64,000 bases of DNA from positions 930,001 to 994,000 of the forward strand of contig JAPNXP010000001.1 of assembly GCA_028753945.1 (NCBI GenBank), given 5' to 3'. Below are positions 13,082-25,375 of the stretch, piece by piece (position 1 is the stretch's first letter; each line of letters starts with the position of its first letter). The translations under genes were made by a program, and so were the position numbers. The DNA comes from Hexactinellida sp. DTS-2022 (Eukaryota > Porifera > Hexactinellida). The notes under the pieces are model-generated. The model saw only the letters and a list, made by a program, of their open reading frames with translations. It did no database searches and had not been told where the DNA came from.

Positions 13082-14333
13082 GCTGGTGTTGTTGTTGATG
13101 TTGATGATGTTGTTGGGTCTGAAGTTGAGGTGTTTGCAAAGTAGAAATTGTGGGAAATGTAAAGTGGGTCGGGTATGAGGAATAAGAAAGCTGGGTTAAG
13201 GGACTGGGTTGCTGAGTTCCCTGAGAAACAAGAGTGGTGTTTGCACTCACTTGTCTCGGCAGTATAATAGGGCTAGTTTCGAAAGCGGTGCTCTGGTACG
13301 ACTGGTCACAAGGAATGTAGGTGTGTGAAAAGTGATGAGAAGCTGAACTGGTCGAGGTTGGGGACTTATTGGAGTATTCTGTTCTCCCGGTTCTGGTGGA
13401 TAAGTTCAAATCGTGCTTCTTCAGCTCTTCAGTTAGCTTAAGACTGGCACCGTGGGCAGAAGGAACTGACACTGAAACGACACTACAGTCCGGATCGGTG
13501 GAAACACTGTGAAGATGAGTCAGATAAACGAACTTATCAAATATTGTATTGGATATGAAATTCACTCGCTCCCTCGCCAAAACAGGATCGGAGGAGTGAA
13601 AATCCGCATCTTCTAAGCAATACTTGTGGCAAAGAGGTGGCACACAGAATTTCTCCGGCAGGGGAATAAGATTACTCAATCTTTCACTGGAAGTGTTGCC
13701 ATAGTCAATAAACAATATTTCAGCAGGGTCTTCTCCGTTGTTCTTAACTTCGACACGGTACCACATTCCATCTGCAAACTTCGCAGCGCAATAACACGAC
13801 GGTGTGTATTGCTCCCTGGTAATCTCCTCAGTCACCACTGATTGGCAGTACGCATTGATTGGAGCAGCCATCTGCTTGGCTTCAGTTGAATCCGCCTCGA
13901 GCAAGAGGGTAGGCTGAGCCCAGAAATAATTAGTGTTCTCGATATGTGTTACAAGTGCACGAAAACTAGCAGGATCATCATTCCCTTCATCCCGAATCTG
14001 TCTTGTGTGTGTCTCCCTTTCGTCTACAAATTTGCGAGCACCTCTAGCAAAACGAAACTGCCTTTCCTCACATTGGTTGTTAAAGCAGCAACTTATTGCC
14101 TGGCTGTAACCTTTGAATTTGTAATTGGATAGGTTGTGTTGAGCACACTCTGCCTCTTCTATGGTTCTATACGAAACGAATGCCATCTTGACGTTGTAGT
14201 GATGTTTGCTGAGAAATTGGCAATGAGTGACAGTGCCAAATGAAGAAAATAAGCTCTTAACATCTTCGTCTGAAATTTCTTTTGGTATCCCTTTCAAAAC
14301 AAGATGTTTTACTCTTTCTTGATTTGAGGACAT
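10722..14333 (-). CDS. RRM-Tudor-coiled-coil-pseudokinase protein, array copy 2
   Basis: Intact intronless frame of 1203 residues from the ATG at 14333 (MSSNQERVKH). Domain order is as in copy 1: RRM, extended Tudor (DGMWYRVEV, FIDYGN), polyQ, coiled coil, kinase-like C-terminus. In the N-terminal part it groups with copy 1 (EEAECAQ, ETHTRQ); elsewhere it shares variants with copies 3 and 5 (NTIKERL), so it looks mosaic. Private changes include SKSCKKAF in the kinase-like region and an EFCESN variant in the helical region. A foldback transposon starts 72 bp upstream of the ATG, so this copy has lost the normal promoter spacing and may be silent or use a new start site. Confidence 0.9.
12958..13114 (-). 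repeat. PolyQ-coding repeat, copy 2
   Basis: CAA-rich triplet tract with His and single Leu interruptions, clearly shorter than in copy 1. Confidence 0.93.
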
Positions 14334-14404
14334 CAATGAACTAAGCTAATAATTGAGTTAATATTTTAGTAAGTACATTCCAAAATACGATACGTAATCT
14401 TAAC

Positions 14405-15870
14405 CACGGACTACTATATTACCCGGACGCGACAAAGCCAACCACACTCAAAAATGCATATGCTGAACATTGTATGACTGAGAATATGGTCAATTCTGTA
14501 TTTTTAGTCACTAAATTTGGTATCTAAGACAGTCTTTTGGCGCTGAATTCAAAAATGACAATTTCAAGGTTCAAAAACTCACTCCCCGCCCTAATTTTTT
14601 GCAAAAAGGCGTGGTCTCACCCAAATATGGTCAATTCGATATTTTTGTTCTATTCATAACACATCATAACACTAAATTCGCAATATCCTCTTAACTAGGA
14701 ACGGTATTGATGAACATATGATCAATAAATTGTTCAGCTAAATAAGAAATATATATATTACTACGTGACCTTCATTATACAAGGCCTGACTTGCTAAGCG
14801 AAATTTTTTGTACCATGGATTACTTATAGTGCATTGAAAAAGGGAGAATTGATCTTTATTCCTATAATTAGCAATGATAGAGCTGAAAAGTGTATTATAG
14901 CTATATAGGAATATGGTATCCAGGTATACATAGCAACCTCCAGAATTGTGATATGTCATCATCTGATGACGTTAAGGTAATTTTGGTCTAGCATACTTTT
15001 AACATAGTTAAACGCGTTATAAATGTTCAAAATTGGAACATGGTTATACCCAGAAGTAGTTGAATAAAATATATCGAAATTATAAATGGAATGTTGACAC
15101 ATTCCTCGGTTGCCATTGGAAAATGTATATTTCCTAAAATGTGCCATAACTCAAAAACTATGAATGTTATGTAAACTAGGCTGGTACTGATCTATCCGGA
15201 ATTGGTAACTTCCTATTCATTTGATAATACATTTTCTATGCCTAACTTCAATAATCTTTGAGATAATGAGATAATTAACACTTAATTCATTATTAGGTAA
15301 TGACTCACTGGAGGGGAGGGTGCTATGTATACCTGGATACCATATTCCTATATAGCTATAATACACTTTTCAGCTCTATCATTGCTAATTATTGGAATAA
15401 AGATCAATTCTCCATTTTTCAATGTACTATAAGTAATCTATGGTACACAAATTTTCGCTTAGCAAGTCAGGCCTTGTATAATGAAGGTCACGTAGTAATA
15501 ATAATAACTAAATTACTGTAATATATATTTATTATTTAGCTGAACAATTTATTAATCATATGTTCATCAATACCGTTCCTAGTGGAGAGGATATTGCGAA
15601 TTTAGTGTTATGATGAAGTAATAGAACAAAAATATGCAATTGACCATATTTGGGTGTGACCACGCCTTTTTGCCAAAATTAGGGCGGGGAGTGAGTTTTT
15701 GAACCTTGAAATTGTCATTTTTGAATTCAGCGCCAAAGGATTGTGTTAGATACGAAATTTAGTGACTAAAAATACAGAATTGACGTATATTTTCAGTCAT
15801 ACAATGTTCAGCCTATGCATTTTTGACTGTGGTTTGGCTTTGTCGCGTCCGGGTAATATAGTAGTCCGTG
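14405..15870. mobile_element. Foldback element FB1 with about 540-bp inverted arms (spacer 2)
   Basis: The left arm (14405 to about 14945) and right arm (about 15318-15870) are reverse complements; about 370 bp lies between. The ends read CACGGACTACTATATTACCC inward from both sides. The target duplication TCTTAAC is present at 14398-14404 and 15871-15877, and the empty site (AATCTTAACTA) is seen upstream of copies 1, 3 and 5, which fixes the boundaries. No transposase is seen. The arms could form a long RNA or DNA hairpin. Confidence 0.92.
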
Positions 15871-16644
15871 TCTTAACTAAGGATAATACTGGATTCGTAC
15901 AAAGCGCTATATAGCCGTAACTCGGTCTGCCACCACTCATTCATCATAACTGTACTAGGCAGTCAATAAGATAAGCAGTTTGATATTTCGTTACGGAATC
16001 TCCGAGAAACTGATGTATCAACAGGGGCGTAGGAACCTATTACCGATTGGTCCGGCGGGTTTCTCCACTTCGTGCTTGGAGAACATGAAACATATAAAAA
16101 TCAATTTCGGATGCATGATATGCACTAAGTATAAACATTTATGCGCCATTACTATTATTAGCCTGGTGAAATGAAATAATATAATATTACAAAAATATGG
16201 AGATTAACCTTGATCATATCATCAAAATGAATTTAAATACTATCCGACTATATATTATAGCTTTTGCAAAAATTCATCATGAAATTATTGGTCCGGCTTG
16301 CGGAGGGCCTACTCATACGCCCCTGATCAAAGAATTTTTCTAAAGGCACATAATACTCACAATTAAATAGCTAATTGTCAGCCCCATAGGAGGGCATTAT
16401 ATAAAAGTTAGAGAGCTATTCACGATTCTAACTTAACTATTGTACCATTAGATTTGAAGTTTTGAGAATGCTCTATGTAGAATCGATCGGAATAGTTTTC
16501 TAGGTACTATTAGTTTAAAAATAATACAAAACGTCATCGCCTTTCTAATTCTAATGTTATTGTTATAACAAGGAGTCGTTAACACAATCTAAAATATCAT
16601 AAGAAACTAACTTATTGTAGACCTAAAGGAATGGTTTTAGTTCA
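15871..16644. other. Rest of spacer 2
   Basis: Backbone shared with the other spacers, including the TATA-like block near 15906-15914 that in copy 1 lies close to the gene. It contains one MITE (16022-16325) and ends in the conserved 3' flank of copy 3. Confidence 0.6.
16022..16325. mobile_element. MITE with CAGGGGCGTAG ends (spacer 2)
   Basis: Terminal inverted repeat CAGGGGCGTAG...CTACGCCCCTG flanked by ATCAA at 16017-16021 and 16326-16330. The empty site ATCAAAG is seen in spacer 1. The termini look hAT-like, but the clear duplication is 5 bp rather than 8 bp. An orthologous, longer copy sits at the same site in spacer 3 (20904-21290); this one has internal deletions. Confidence 0.88.
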
Positions 16645-18892
16645 TTATTGCTGGGACAAATTCATCAGCTGTTGCACCTCATAGTCATTTCCTCCGACTT
16701 CTTCCCTGAACATGACATTATCCAGAGGTCCAAGAGATTCTGGGTCACAAGAAGCGGAATTCGGGACGGACAGCACATTGAAGTAGTCATGGTGGACGAG
16801 ACTTGAGGCTGTGGAGGTTTCTTCTAAAATATTTAAAACGAAATTTAAGGCAGTTTCATGGAGGCCAGATCTCCTCACTAGATCTTCGATGTTAAAAATA
16901 CTCGTCTGAGAATCAAGAAACTTTCTTTCATAACACCGAAATAGTGAAAGGATCAAAGTACAGTAGTTAAATAGGTCTCTCCGGTGTTTTTCATACAATT
17001 CCTCCTCTCTTGTCTCAGTTAGGAGCTCAATACTGGTAATCAACACGTTGGTATCAGTCACAAAGATCTCCGTTTCTGTTAACCGCCGACAATGAAGACC
17101 AGAACCATGAATAGCAACCAGCCCTTGCAGAATTTCCAACAAAACTTGTTTTTTAGATAAATCACATGACTGTGGTGCACTAAAATATTCTAGGACATTC
17201 TTACCCTCTATTCTGGAGTGTTTCAGGAAAGCTTTCTTACCAGATTTGCTGAAAAACAATGCATCACAATTCAGAACAGAGTCACATTTGATTTTGGAAA
17301 GAGCATTCACATTCTTAACCAAAATCAATTGGTGTTCGCTACTTACCAGTTTAATTTCTCTAAGCAGGCATTGCTCTTCGTTGAAAGCTGTTAGAAATGT
17401 GGATTCAGGAAAAAGCGAAACTTCCTTAAGGTCTCCAAAATAGTCTTCCTCCCATGAGGGCATGTAAATCGGTCCAAATTCAATCTGACGTTGTAATGCC
17501 AGATCTGGGTAGAGGATTGGGAGTTCTGAAAAATGTGAGGCCAATTCAGAGATACTGATAAGCTCCTCGTGCTCTGTCAGCAGCAACTTATGGAAATTGA
17601 ATAGAAGCGAACTAATATTGTTCTCAATGGTAGAGAAATTGTCAAAATCTGAATCATCAACTGCCTCCTTCAGATCGACTCGCAGATGTCTAAGGTCAGT
17701 TCTCATTTTCTTAATCTCTTTTCTCGTAACCTGTAGCTCAGTCAGGGAGGGCGGATTCGACTCACAAAATTGCAGCAATTCGAGCTCATTGAGCAGCTCA
17801 GGAACGAGGGTGCTCTTGATTGAATCAACTTCCGATAGTTCTCTCTTCAACTCGTACGCAACTGCCTCTGTCAGACTAGAGCTGGCTGTGCATTTCCTTT
17901 CGAACTGAACATCCACCATCATCTTGAGAGTTGCGATTTCGCTTTCAGAAGTCTGAATAATTTTGTGAATAAACTCGCCAATTCTCCCCCCCCTCGCGCT
18001 CTCCTCCCCAATTTCTTCTTTAGGGTCAAGACTTAACATTCTTTGATAAAACCTGAAAGAGCTTTGTAGCTTAGAACATAATTCTTCAAGCCCTGCTTCC
18101 TCTTCCTGGCCGATTTTCAACTCTTTCATATCGAAAGACTGAACAGAATCAAATGTTTCCAGACACACAGTCAGATCGATATGCTTTGCGTCAAAATTTG
18201 GATCTTGGGTGTAACTGGGGGTTTCAACCAGGCGCTCCTTTATCGTGTTCAAAGATTCGATTCTCTCATCCAATGGGAATTTGCATAACGTATCGATTAG
18301 ATTGGAGATGCTGAGAATTAGTTTGGCCCTGCACTCGTTCCTTAGAGTTATAAGCCGCGAGAGAGACGGGTTCTCTTCACCCTCAGAGCAACTCCGGATC
18401 TGAGCTATCAGATCTGTCAGCTGTTCCCGATTAGAGCGGACCTCCACCACTTCCGACATCTGGCTGAGGGAAAACCTACTCCTGTTGGACAGGACTTCTT
18501 TCGCGATTTTGCTGAGGGCAGTAGCCTCCTGGCCGGAGTAGAGCAGTTTCTTTGCGGTAATAAAGCTTGCAAGTTTGTCTCCTAACGTGTCAAATAATTG
18601 CTGACAACCGACAGGGCTCTCCAACATCTCGATCTTGCTTCTCTGCTCAGCATTCTGAGTTTCGAGAGAGATGACACGCCCACTCGTGGCCTCCATCCTC
18701 TCGTCCATCTCCTCCAGCTCCTGTCTGTACCTGGTGATCAGCTCGGGTCCGTGCAGCGGGTCGTAGTTTGGATGACGTAGCTGCTCTGTGTTGACAGAAC
18801 TGGGGAGAATAGGGGGCGAGAGCAGGCTGCCAGATTGGGGAGGTAATGCAAGCTTTTGGTATGACTGAAATGCAAAGTTCGTTTGTTGTTGC

Positions 18893-18926
<34 letters not shown>

Positions 18927-18955
18927 GCTGTTGTTGTTGCTGTTGTTGTTGTTGC

Positions 18956-18992
<37 letters not shown>

Positions 18993-20256
18993 GCTGTTGT
19001 TGTTGTTGCTGTTGTTGTTGTTGTTGATGATGTTGTTGGGTCTGAAGTTGAGGTGTTTGCAAAGTAGAAGTTGTGGGAAATGTAAAGTGGGTCGGGTAAG
19101 AGGAAGGAGAAAGCTGGGTTAAGGGACTGGGTTGCTGAGTTACCTGAGAAACAAGAGTGGTGTTTGCACTCACTTGCCTTGGCAGTATCATAGGGCTAGT
19201 TTCGAAAGCGGTGCTCTGGTACGACTGGTCACAAGGAATGTAGGTGTGTGAAAAGTGATGAGAAGCTGAACTGGTCGCGGTTGGGGACTTATTGGAGTAT
19301 TCAGTTCTCCCGGTTCTGGTGGATAAGTTCAAATCATGCTTCTTCAGCTCCTCAGTCAGCTTTAGACTTGCACCGTGGGCAGAAGGAACTGACACTGAAA
19401 CGACACTACAGTCCGGGTCGGTGGAAACACTGTGAAGATGAGTCAGATAAACGAACTTATCAAATATTGTATTGGATATGAAATTCACTCGTTCCCTCGA
19501 CAAAACAGGATCGGAGGAGTGAAAATCCGCATCTTCTAAGCAATACTTGTGACAAAGAGGTGGCACACAGAATTTCTCCGGCAGGGGAATAAGATTACTC
19601 AATCTTTCACTGGAAGTGTTGCCATAGTCAATAAACAATATTTCAGCCGGGTCTTCTCCGTTGTTCTTAACTTCGACACGGTACCACATTCCATCTGCAA
19701 ACTTCGCAGCGCAATAACACGACGGTGTGTATTGCTCCCTGGTAATCTCCTCAGTCACCACTGATTGGCAGTACGCATTGATAGGAGCAGCCATCTGCTT
19801 GGCTTCAGTTGAATCCGCCTCGAGCAAGAGGGTAGGCTGAGCCCAGAAATAGTTAGTGTTCTCGATATGTGTAACAAGTGCACGAAAACTAGCAGGATCA
19901 CCATTCCCTTCATCCCGAATCTGTTTTGTGTTTGTCTCCCTTTCGTCTACAAACTTGCGAGCACCTCTAGCAAAACGAAACTGCCTTTCCTCACATTGGT
20001 TGTTAAAGAAGCAACTTATTGCCTGGCTGTAACCTTTGAATTTGTAATTGGATAGGTTGTGTTGAGCATACTCTGCCTCTTCTATGGTTCTATACGAAAC
20101 GAATGCCATCTTGACGTTGTAATGATGTTTGCTGAGAAATTGGCAATGAGTGACAGTGCCAAATGAAGAAAATAAGCTCTTAACATCTTCGTCTGAAATT
20201 TCTTTTGGTATCCCTTTCAAAACAAGATGTTTTACTCTTTCTTGATTTGTTGACAT
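16645..20256 (-). CDS. RRM-Tudor-coiled-coil-pseudokinase protein, array copy 3
   Basis: Intact intronless frame of 1203 residues from the ATG at 20256 (MSTNQERVKH). Same domain order as copy 1. Its polyQ tract is the purest, about 48 consecutive Gln codons without interruption. It shares EEAEYAQ and ETNT with copies 4 and 5 at the N-terminus, LLTEHEEL and KKLLYSG with copy 5, and the VQQLMNLSQQ C-terminus with copies 1 and 2, so its affinities change along the gene. The backbone next to its start codon is uninterrupted, with the TATA-like block about 100 bp upstream, so it has ancestral promoter spacing. Confidence 0.9.
18881..19026 (-). repeat. PolyQ-coding repeat, copy 3
   Basis: About 48 consecutive Gln codons, mostly CAA with occasional CAG and no His or Pro interruptions. 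It is the most length-mutable of the five tracts by composition. Confidence 0.93.
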
Positions 20257-20419
20257 CAATCAAATAAGCTAATAATTGAGTTAATAATTTAGTAAGTACA
20301 TTCCAAAATACGATACGTAATCTTAACTAAGGAAAATACTGGATTCGTACAAATAGTTATATAGCCCTAACCCGGTCTACCACCACTCATTTATCATAAC
20401 TGTACTAGGCAGTGCAATA

Positions 20420-20848
20420 CACGTTTTTTTAAAAATAAGGAACCCTAGTTCAAACTTCAGGCTGAAGTTCCTTATTCTCTTTGCCAATTTCAGCCTCAAA
20501 GTTCCTTATTGGTTGCTTATTTTTTTGGGCTCGCAATATTGCTTAGTAAGAAGGTACCTACGTATTCAATTACTTAATTAATTAACTGATTATTAACATT
20601 TTAACAGTAGGCTTGATGAGTTTAAAGTAGTATTTGAAGATGATACAATTGAATATATATCAAAGAAAGATATAGACGATGTTGAATTATTCTTGATAAA
20701 TTAATAAATGATACTATGATAGGTATATTATTTATGGTTTTATAATCTCAGGCTGGGCAGTTAGTTCCTTAAGAGTTCCTTAATTTATTGCCAATTCTCA
20801 GCCTGGAGTTCCTTATAAAGGTGTTCCATATTAAAAAAAAAAAACGTG
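20420..20848. mobile_element. TA-flanked element with CACGTTTTTTTA ends
   Basis: Inserted into GCAATAAGATTC, which is intact in spacer 1, with TA at 20418-20419 and 20849-20850. The ends are CACGTTTTTTTA and its inverted counterpart after an A run. The interior has several GTTCCTTATT-type motifs near both ends, giving subterminal inverted repeats. 429 bp, non-coding. Confidence 0.85.
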
Positions 20849-20903
20849 TAAGATTCGCAGTTTGATATTTCGTTACGCAATCTCCGAGAAACTGATGTAT
20901 CAA

Positions 20904-21290
20904 CAGGGGCGTAGGAACCTATTACCGATTGGTCCGGCGGGTTTCTCCACTTCGTGCTTGGAGAACATGAAACATATAAAAATGAATTTTGGATGCATGA
21001 TATGCACTAAGTATAAATATTTATGCGCCATTACTATTATTAGCCTGGTGAAATGAAGATAATTATTCCACTGTCAAATAATCAAATGCAAATCTTAGAA
21101 AAAACGTAGTAATCAACACTAATATAATATTACAAAAATATGGAGATTAACCATGATTATATAATTAATTTGTATTATCAAATGAATTTAAATACTATCC
21201 GACAATATATTATAGCTTTTGTAAAAATTGTCATGAAATTATTGGTCCGGCTTGCGCCGGGCCTGCACCTAGCGGGCTCCTACGCCCCTG
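20904..21290. mobile_element. MITE with CAGGGGCGTAG ends (spacer 3)
   Basis: Same site and same ATCAA duplication (20899-20903 and 21291-21295) as the spacer 2 copy. It is longer at 387 bp and carries GC-rich short palindromes near its right end. Confidence 0.9.
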
Positions 21291-21602
21291 ATCAAAGATT
21301 TTTTCTAAAGGCACATAATACTCACAATTAAATAGCTAATTGTCAGCCCCGTCGGAGGGAATTATATAAAAGTGAGGGAGCTATTCACAATTCTAACTTA
21401 ACTATTGTATCATTAGATCTGAGGTTTTGAGAATGCTCTATGTAGAATCGATCGGAGTAGTTTTCTAAGTACTATTAGTTTAAAAATAATACAAAACGTC
21501 ATCTCCTTTCTAATTCCTATGTTATAACAAGGAGTGTTAACACAATCTAAAATATCATAAGAAACTAACTTATTGTAGACCTAAAGGAATGGTTTTAGTT
21601 CA

Positions 21603-23913
21603 TTATTGCTGGGACAAATTCATCAGCTGTTCCACCTCATAGTCATTTCCTCCGACTTCTTCCCTGAACATAACATTATCCAAAGGTCCAAGAGATTCTG
21701 GGTCACAAGAAGCGGAATTCGGAACGGACAGATCATTGAAGAAGTCATGGTGGACGAGACCTGATGCTGTGGAGGTTTCTTCTAAGATATTTAAAACGAA
21801 ATTTAAGGCAGTTTCATGGAGGCCAGATCTTCTCACTAGATCTTCGATGTTAAAAATACTCGTCTGAGAATCAAGAAACTTTCTTTCATAACACCGAAAT
21901 AGTGAAAGGATCAAAGTACAGTAGTTAAATAGGTCTCTCCGGTGTTTTTCGTACAATTCCTCCTCTTTTGTCTCAGTTAGGAGTTCAATACTGGTAATCA
22001 ACACGTTGGTATCATTCACAAAGATCTCCGTTTCTGTTAACCGCCGACAATGAAGACCAGAACCATGAATAGCAACTAGCCCTTGCAGAATTTCCAACAA
22101 AACTTGTTTTTTGGATAAATCACACGACTGTGGTGCACTAAAATATTCTAGGACATTCTTACCCTCTATTATGGAGTGTTTCAGGAAAGCTTTCTTACCA
22201 GATTTGCAGAAAAACATTGCATCACAATTCAGAACAGAGTCACATTTGATTTTGGAAAGAGCATTCACATTCTTAACCAAAATCAATTGGTGTTCGCTAC
22301 TTACCAATTTAATTTCCCTAAGCAGGCATTGCTCTTCGTTGAAAGCTGTTAGAAATGTGGATTCAGGAAAAAGCGAAACTTCCTTAAGGTCTCCAAAATA
22401 GTCTTCTTCCCATGAGGGCATGTAAATCGGTCCAAATTCAATCTGACGTTGTAATGCCAGATCTGGGTAGAGGATTGGGAGTTCTGAAAAATGCGAGGCC
22501 AATTCAGAGATACTGATAAGCTCCTCGTGCTCTCTCAGCAGCAACTTATGGAAATTGAATAGAAGCGAACCAATATTGTTCTCAATGGTAGAGAAATTGT
22601 CAAAATCTGAATCATCAACTGCCTCTTTCAGATCGACTCGCAGATGTCTAAGGTCAGTTCTCATTTTCTTAATCTCTTTTCTCGTCACCTGTAGCTCAGT
22701 CAGGGAGGGCGGATTCGACTCACAAAATTGCAGCAATTCGAGCTCATTGAGCAGCTCTGGAACGAGGGTGCTCTTGATTGAATCAACTTCCGATAGTTCT
22801 CTCTTCAACTCGTAAGCAACTGCCTCTGTCAGACTAGAGCTGGCTGTGCTTTTCCTTTCGAACTGAACATCCACCATCATCTTGAGAGCTGCGATTTCGC
22901 TTTCAGAAGTCTGAATAATTTTGTGAATAAACTCGCTAATTCTCTCCCCCCTCGCGCTCTCCTCCCCAATTTCTTCTTTAGGGTCAAGACTTAACATTCT
23001 CTGATAAAAGATGAAAGAGCTTTGTAGCTTAGAACATAATTCTTCAAGCCCAGCTTCCTCTTCCTGGCCGATTTTCAACTCTTTCATATCGAAAGACTGA
23101 ACAGAATCAAATGTTTCCAGACACACAGTCAGATCGATATGCTTTGCGTCTAATTTTGGATCTTGGGTATAACTGGGGGTTTCAACCAGGCGCTCCTTCA
23201 TCGAGTTCAAATATTCGATTCTCTCATCCAATGGGAATTTGCATAACGTATCGATTAGATTGGAGATGCTGACAATTAGTTTGGCTCTGCACTCGTTCCT
23301 TAGAGTTATAAGCCGCGAGAGAGACGGGTTCTCTTCGCCCTCAGAGCAACTCCGGATCTGAGCAATCAGAACTGTCAGCTGTTCCCGATTAGAGCGGACC
23401 TCCACCACTTCCGACATCTGGCTCAGGGAAAACCTACTCCTGTTGGACAGGACTTCTTTTGCGATTTCGCTGAGGGGAGTAGCCTCCTGGCCGGAGTAGA
23501 GCTGTTTCTTTGCGGTAATAAAGCTTGCGAGTTTGTCTGCTAACGTGTCGAATAATTGCTGACACCCGACAGGGCTCTCCAACATCTCGATCTTGCTTCT
23601 CTGCTCAGCATTCTGAGTCTCGAGAGAGATGACACGCCCACTCGTGGCCTTCATCCTCTCGTCCATCTCCTCCAGCTCCTGTCTGTACCGGGTGATCAGC
23701 TCGGGTCCGTGCAGCGGGTCGTAGTTTGGATGACGTAGCTGCTCTGGGTTGACAGAACTGGGGAGAAGAGGGGGCGAGAGCAGGCTGCCAGATTGGGGAG
23801 GCAATGCAAGCTTTTGGTATGACTGAAATGCAGAGTTCGTTTGTTGTTGTTGCTGTTGCAGCTTTTGTTGTTGTTGGTGTTGTTGTTGCAGCTGTTGTTG
23901 TTGCTGTTGCTGG

Positions 23914-23945
<32 letters not shown>

Positions 23946-25193
23946 CTGGTGTTGTTGCTGTTGATGATGTTGTTGGGTCTGAAGTTGAGGTGTTTGCAAA
24001 GTAGAAATTGTGGGAAATGTAAAGTGGGTCGGGTAAGAGGAAGAAGAAAGCTGGGTTAAGGGACTGGGTTGCTGAGTTACCTGAGAAACAAGAGTGGTGT
24101 TTGCACTCACTTGTCTCGGCAGTATCATAGGGCTAGTTTCGAAAGCGGTGTTCTGGTACGACTGGTCACAAGGAATGTAGGTGTGTGAAAAGTGATGAGA
24201 AGCTGAACTGGTCGCGGTTGGGGACTTATTGGAGTATTCTGTTCTCCCGGTTCTGGTGGATAAGTTCAAATCGTGCTTCTTCAGCTCCTCAGTCAGCTTC
24301 AGACTGGCACCGTGGGCAGAAGGAACTGACACTGAAACGACACTACAGTCCGAGTCGGTGGAAACACTGTGAAGATGAGTCAGATAAACGAACTTATCAA
24401 ATATTGTATTGGATATGAAATTCACTCGATCCCTCGACAAAACAGGATCGGAGGAGTGAAAATCCGCATCTTCTAAGCAATATTTGTGACAAAGAGGTGG
24501 CACACAGAATTTCTCCGGCAGGGGAATAAGATTACTCAATCTTTCACTGGAAGTATTGCCATAGTCAATAAACAATATTTCAGCCGGGTCTTCTCCGTTG
24601 TTCTTAACTTCGACACGGTACCACATTCCATCTGCAAACTTCGCAGCGCAATAACACGACGGTGTGTCTTGCTCCCTGGTAATCTCCTCAGTCACCACTG
24701 ATTGGCAGTACGCATTGATAGGAGCAGCCATCTGCTTGGCTTCAGTTGAATCCGCCTCGAGCAAGAGGGTAGGCTGAGCCCAGAAATAATTAGTGTTCTC
24801 GATATGTGTAACAAGTGCACGAAAACTAGCAGGATCATCATTCCCTTCATCCCGAATCTGTCTTGTGTTTGTCTCCCTTTCGTCTACAAACTTGCGAGCA
24901 CCTCTAGCAAAACGATACTGCCTTTCCTCACATTGGTTGTTAAAGAAGCAACTTATTGACTGGGGGTAACCTTTGAATTTGTAATTGGATAGGTTGTGTT
25001 GAGCATACTCTGCCTCTTCTATGGTTCTATACGAAACGAATGCCATCTTGACGTTGTAATGATGTTTGCTGAGAAATTGGCAATGAGTGACAGTGCCAAA
25101 TGAAGAAAATAAGCTCTTAACATCTTCGTCTGAAATTTCTTTTGGTATCCCTTTCAAAACAAGATGTTTTACTCTTTCTTGATTTGTTGACAT
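21603..25193 (-). CDS. RRM-Tudor-coiled-coil-pseudokinase protein, array copy 4
   Basis: Intact intronless frame of 1196 residues from the ATG at 25193. Same domain order. It shares EQDTPSCY, VNPE and the VEQLMNLSQQ C-terminus with copy 5, but NSMKERL with copy 1. Its glutamine tract is the most interrupted, with His, Leu and one Lys. Private changes: DSDCSVV, FIFYQRM, HDFFNDLSV. A copy of foldback element FB1, itself carrying three nested insertions, starts 72 bp upstream of the ATG and pushes the conserved upstream block about 2.9 kb away. Confidence 0.9.
23839..23970 (-). repeat. PolyQ/H-coding repeat, copy 4
   Basis: CAA-rich tract heavily interrupted by His codons plus Leu and Lys, so less prone to slippage than the tract in copy 3. 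Confidence 0.92.
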
Positions 25194-25375
25194 CAATCAA
25201 ATAAGCTAATAATTGAGTTAATATTTTAGTAAGTACATTCCAAAATACGATACGTAATCTTAACCACGGACTACTATATTACCCGGACGCGACAAAGCCA
25301 ACCACAGTCAAAAATGCATGGGCTGAACATTGTATGACTGAAAATATGGTCAATTCTGTATTTTTAGTCACTAAA

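Larger units (their letters stand above)
20257..21602. other. Spacer 3
   Basis: Shared backbone with the foldback site empty. It holds two insertions (20420-20848 and 20904-21290) and then the conserved 3' flank of copy 4. No gene. Confidence 0.7.
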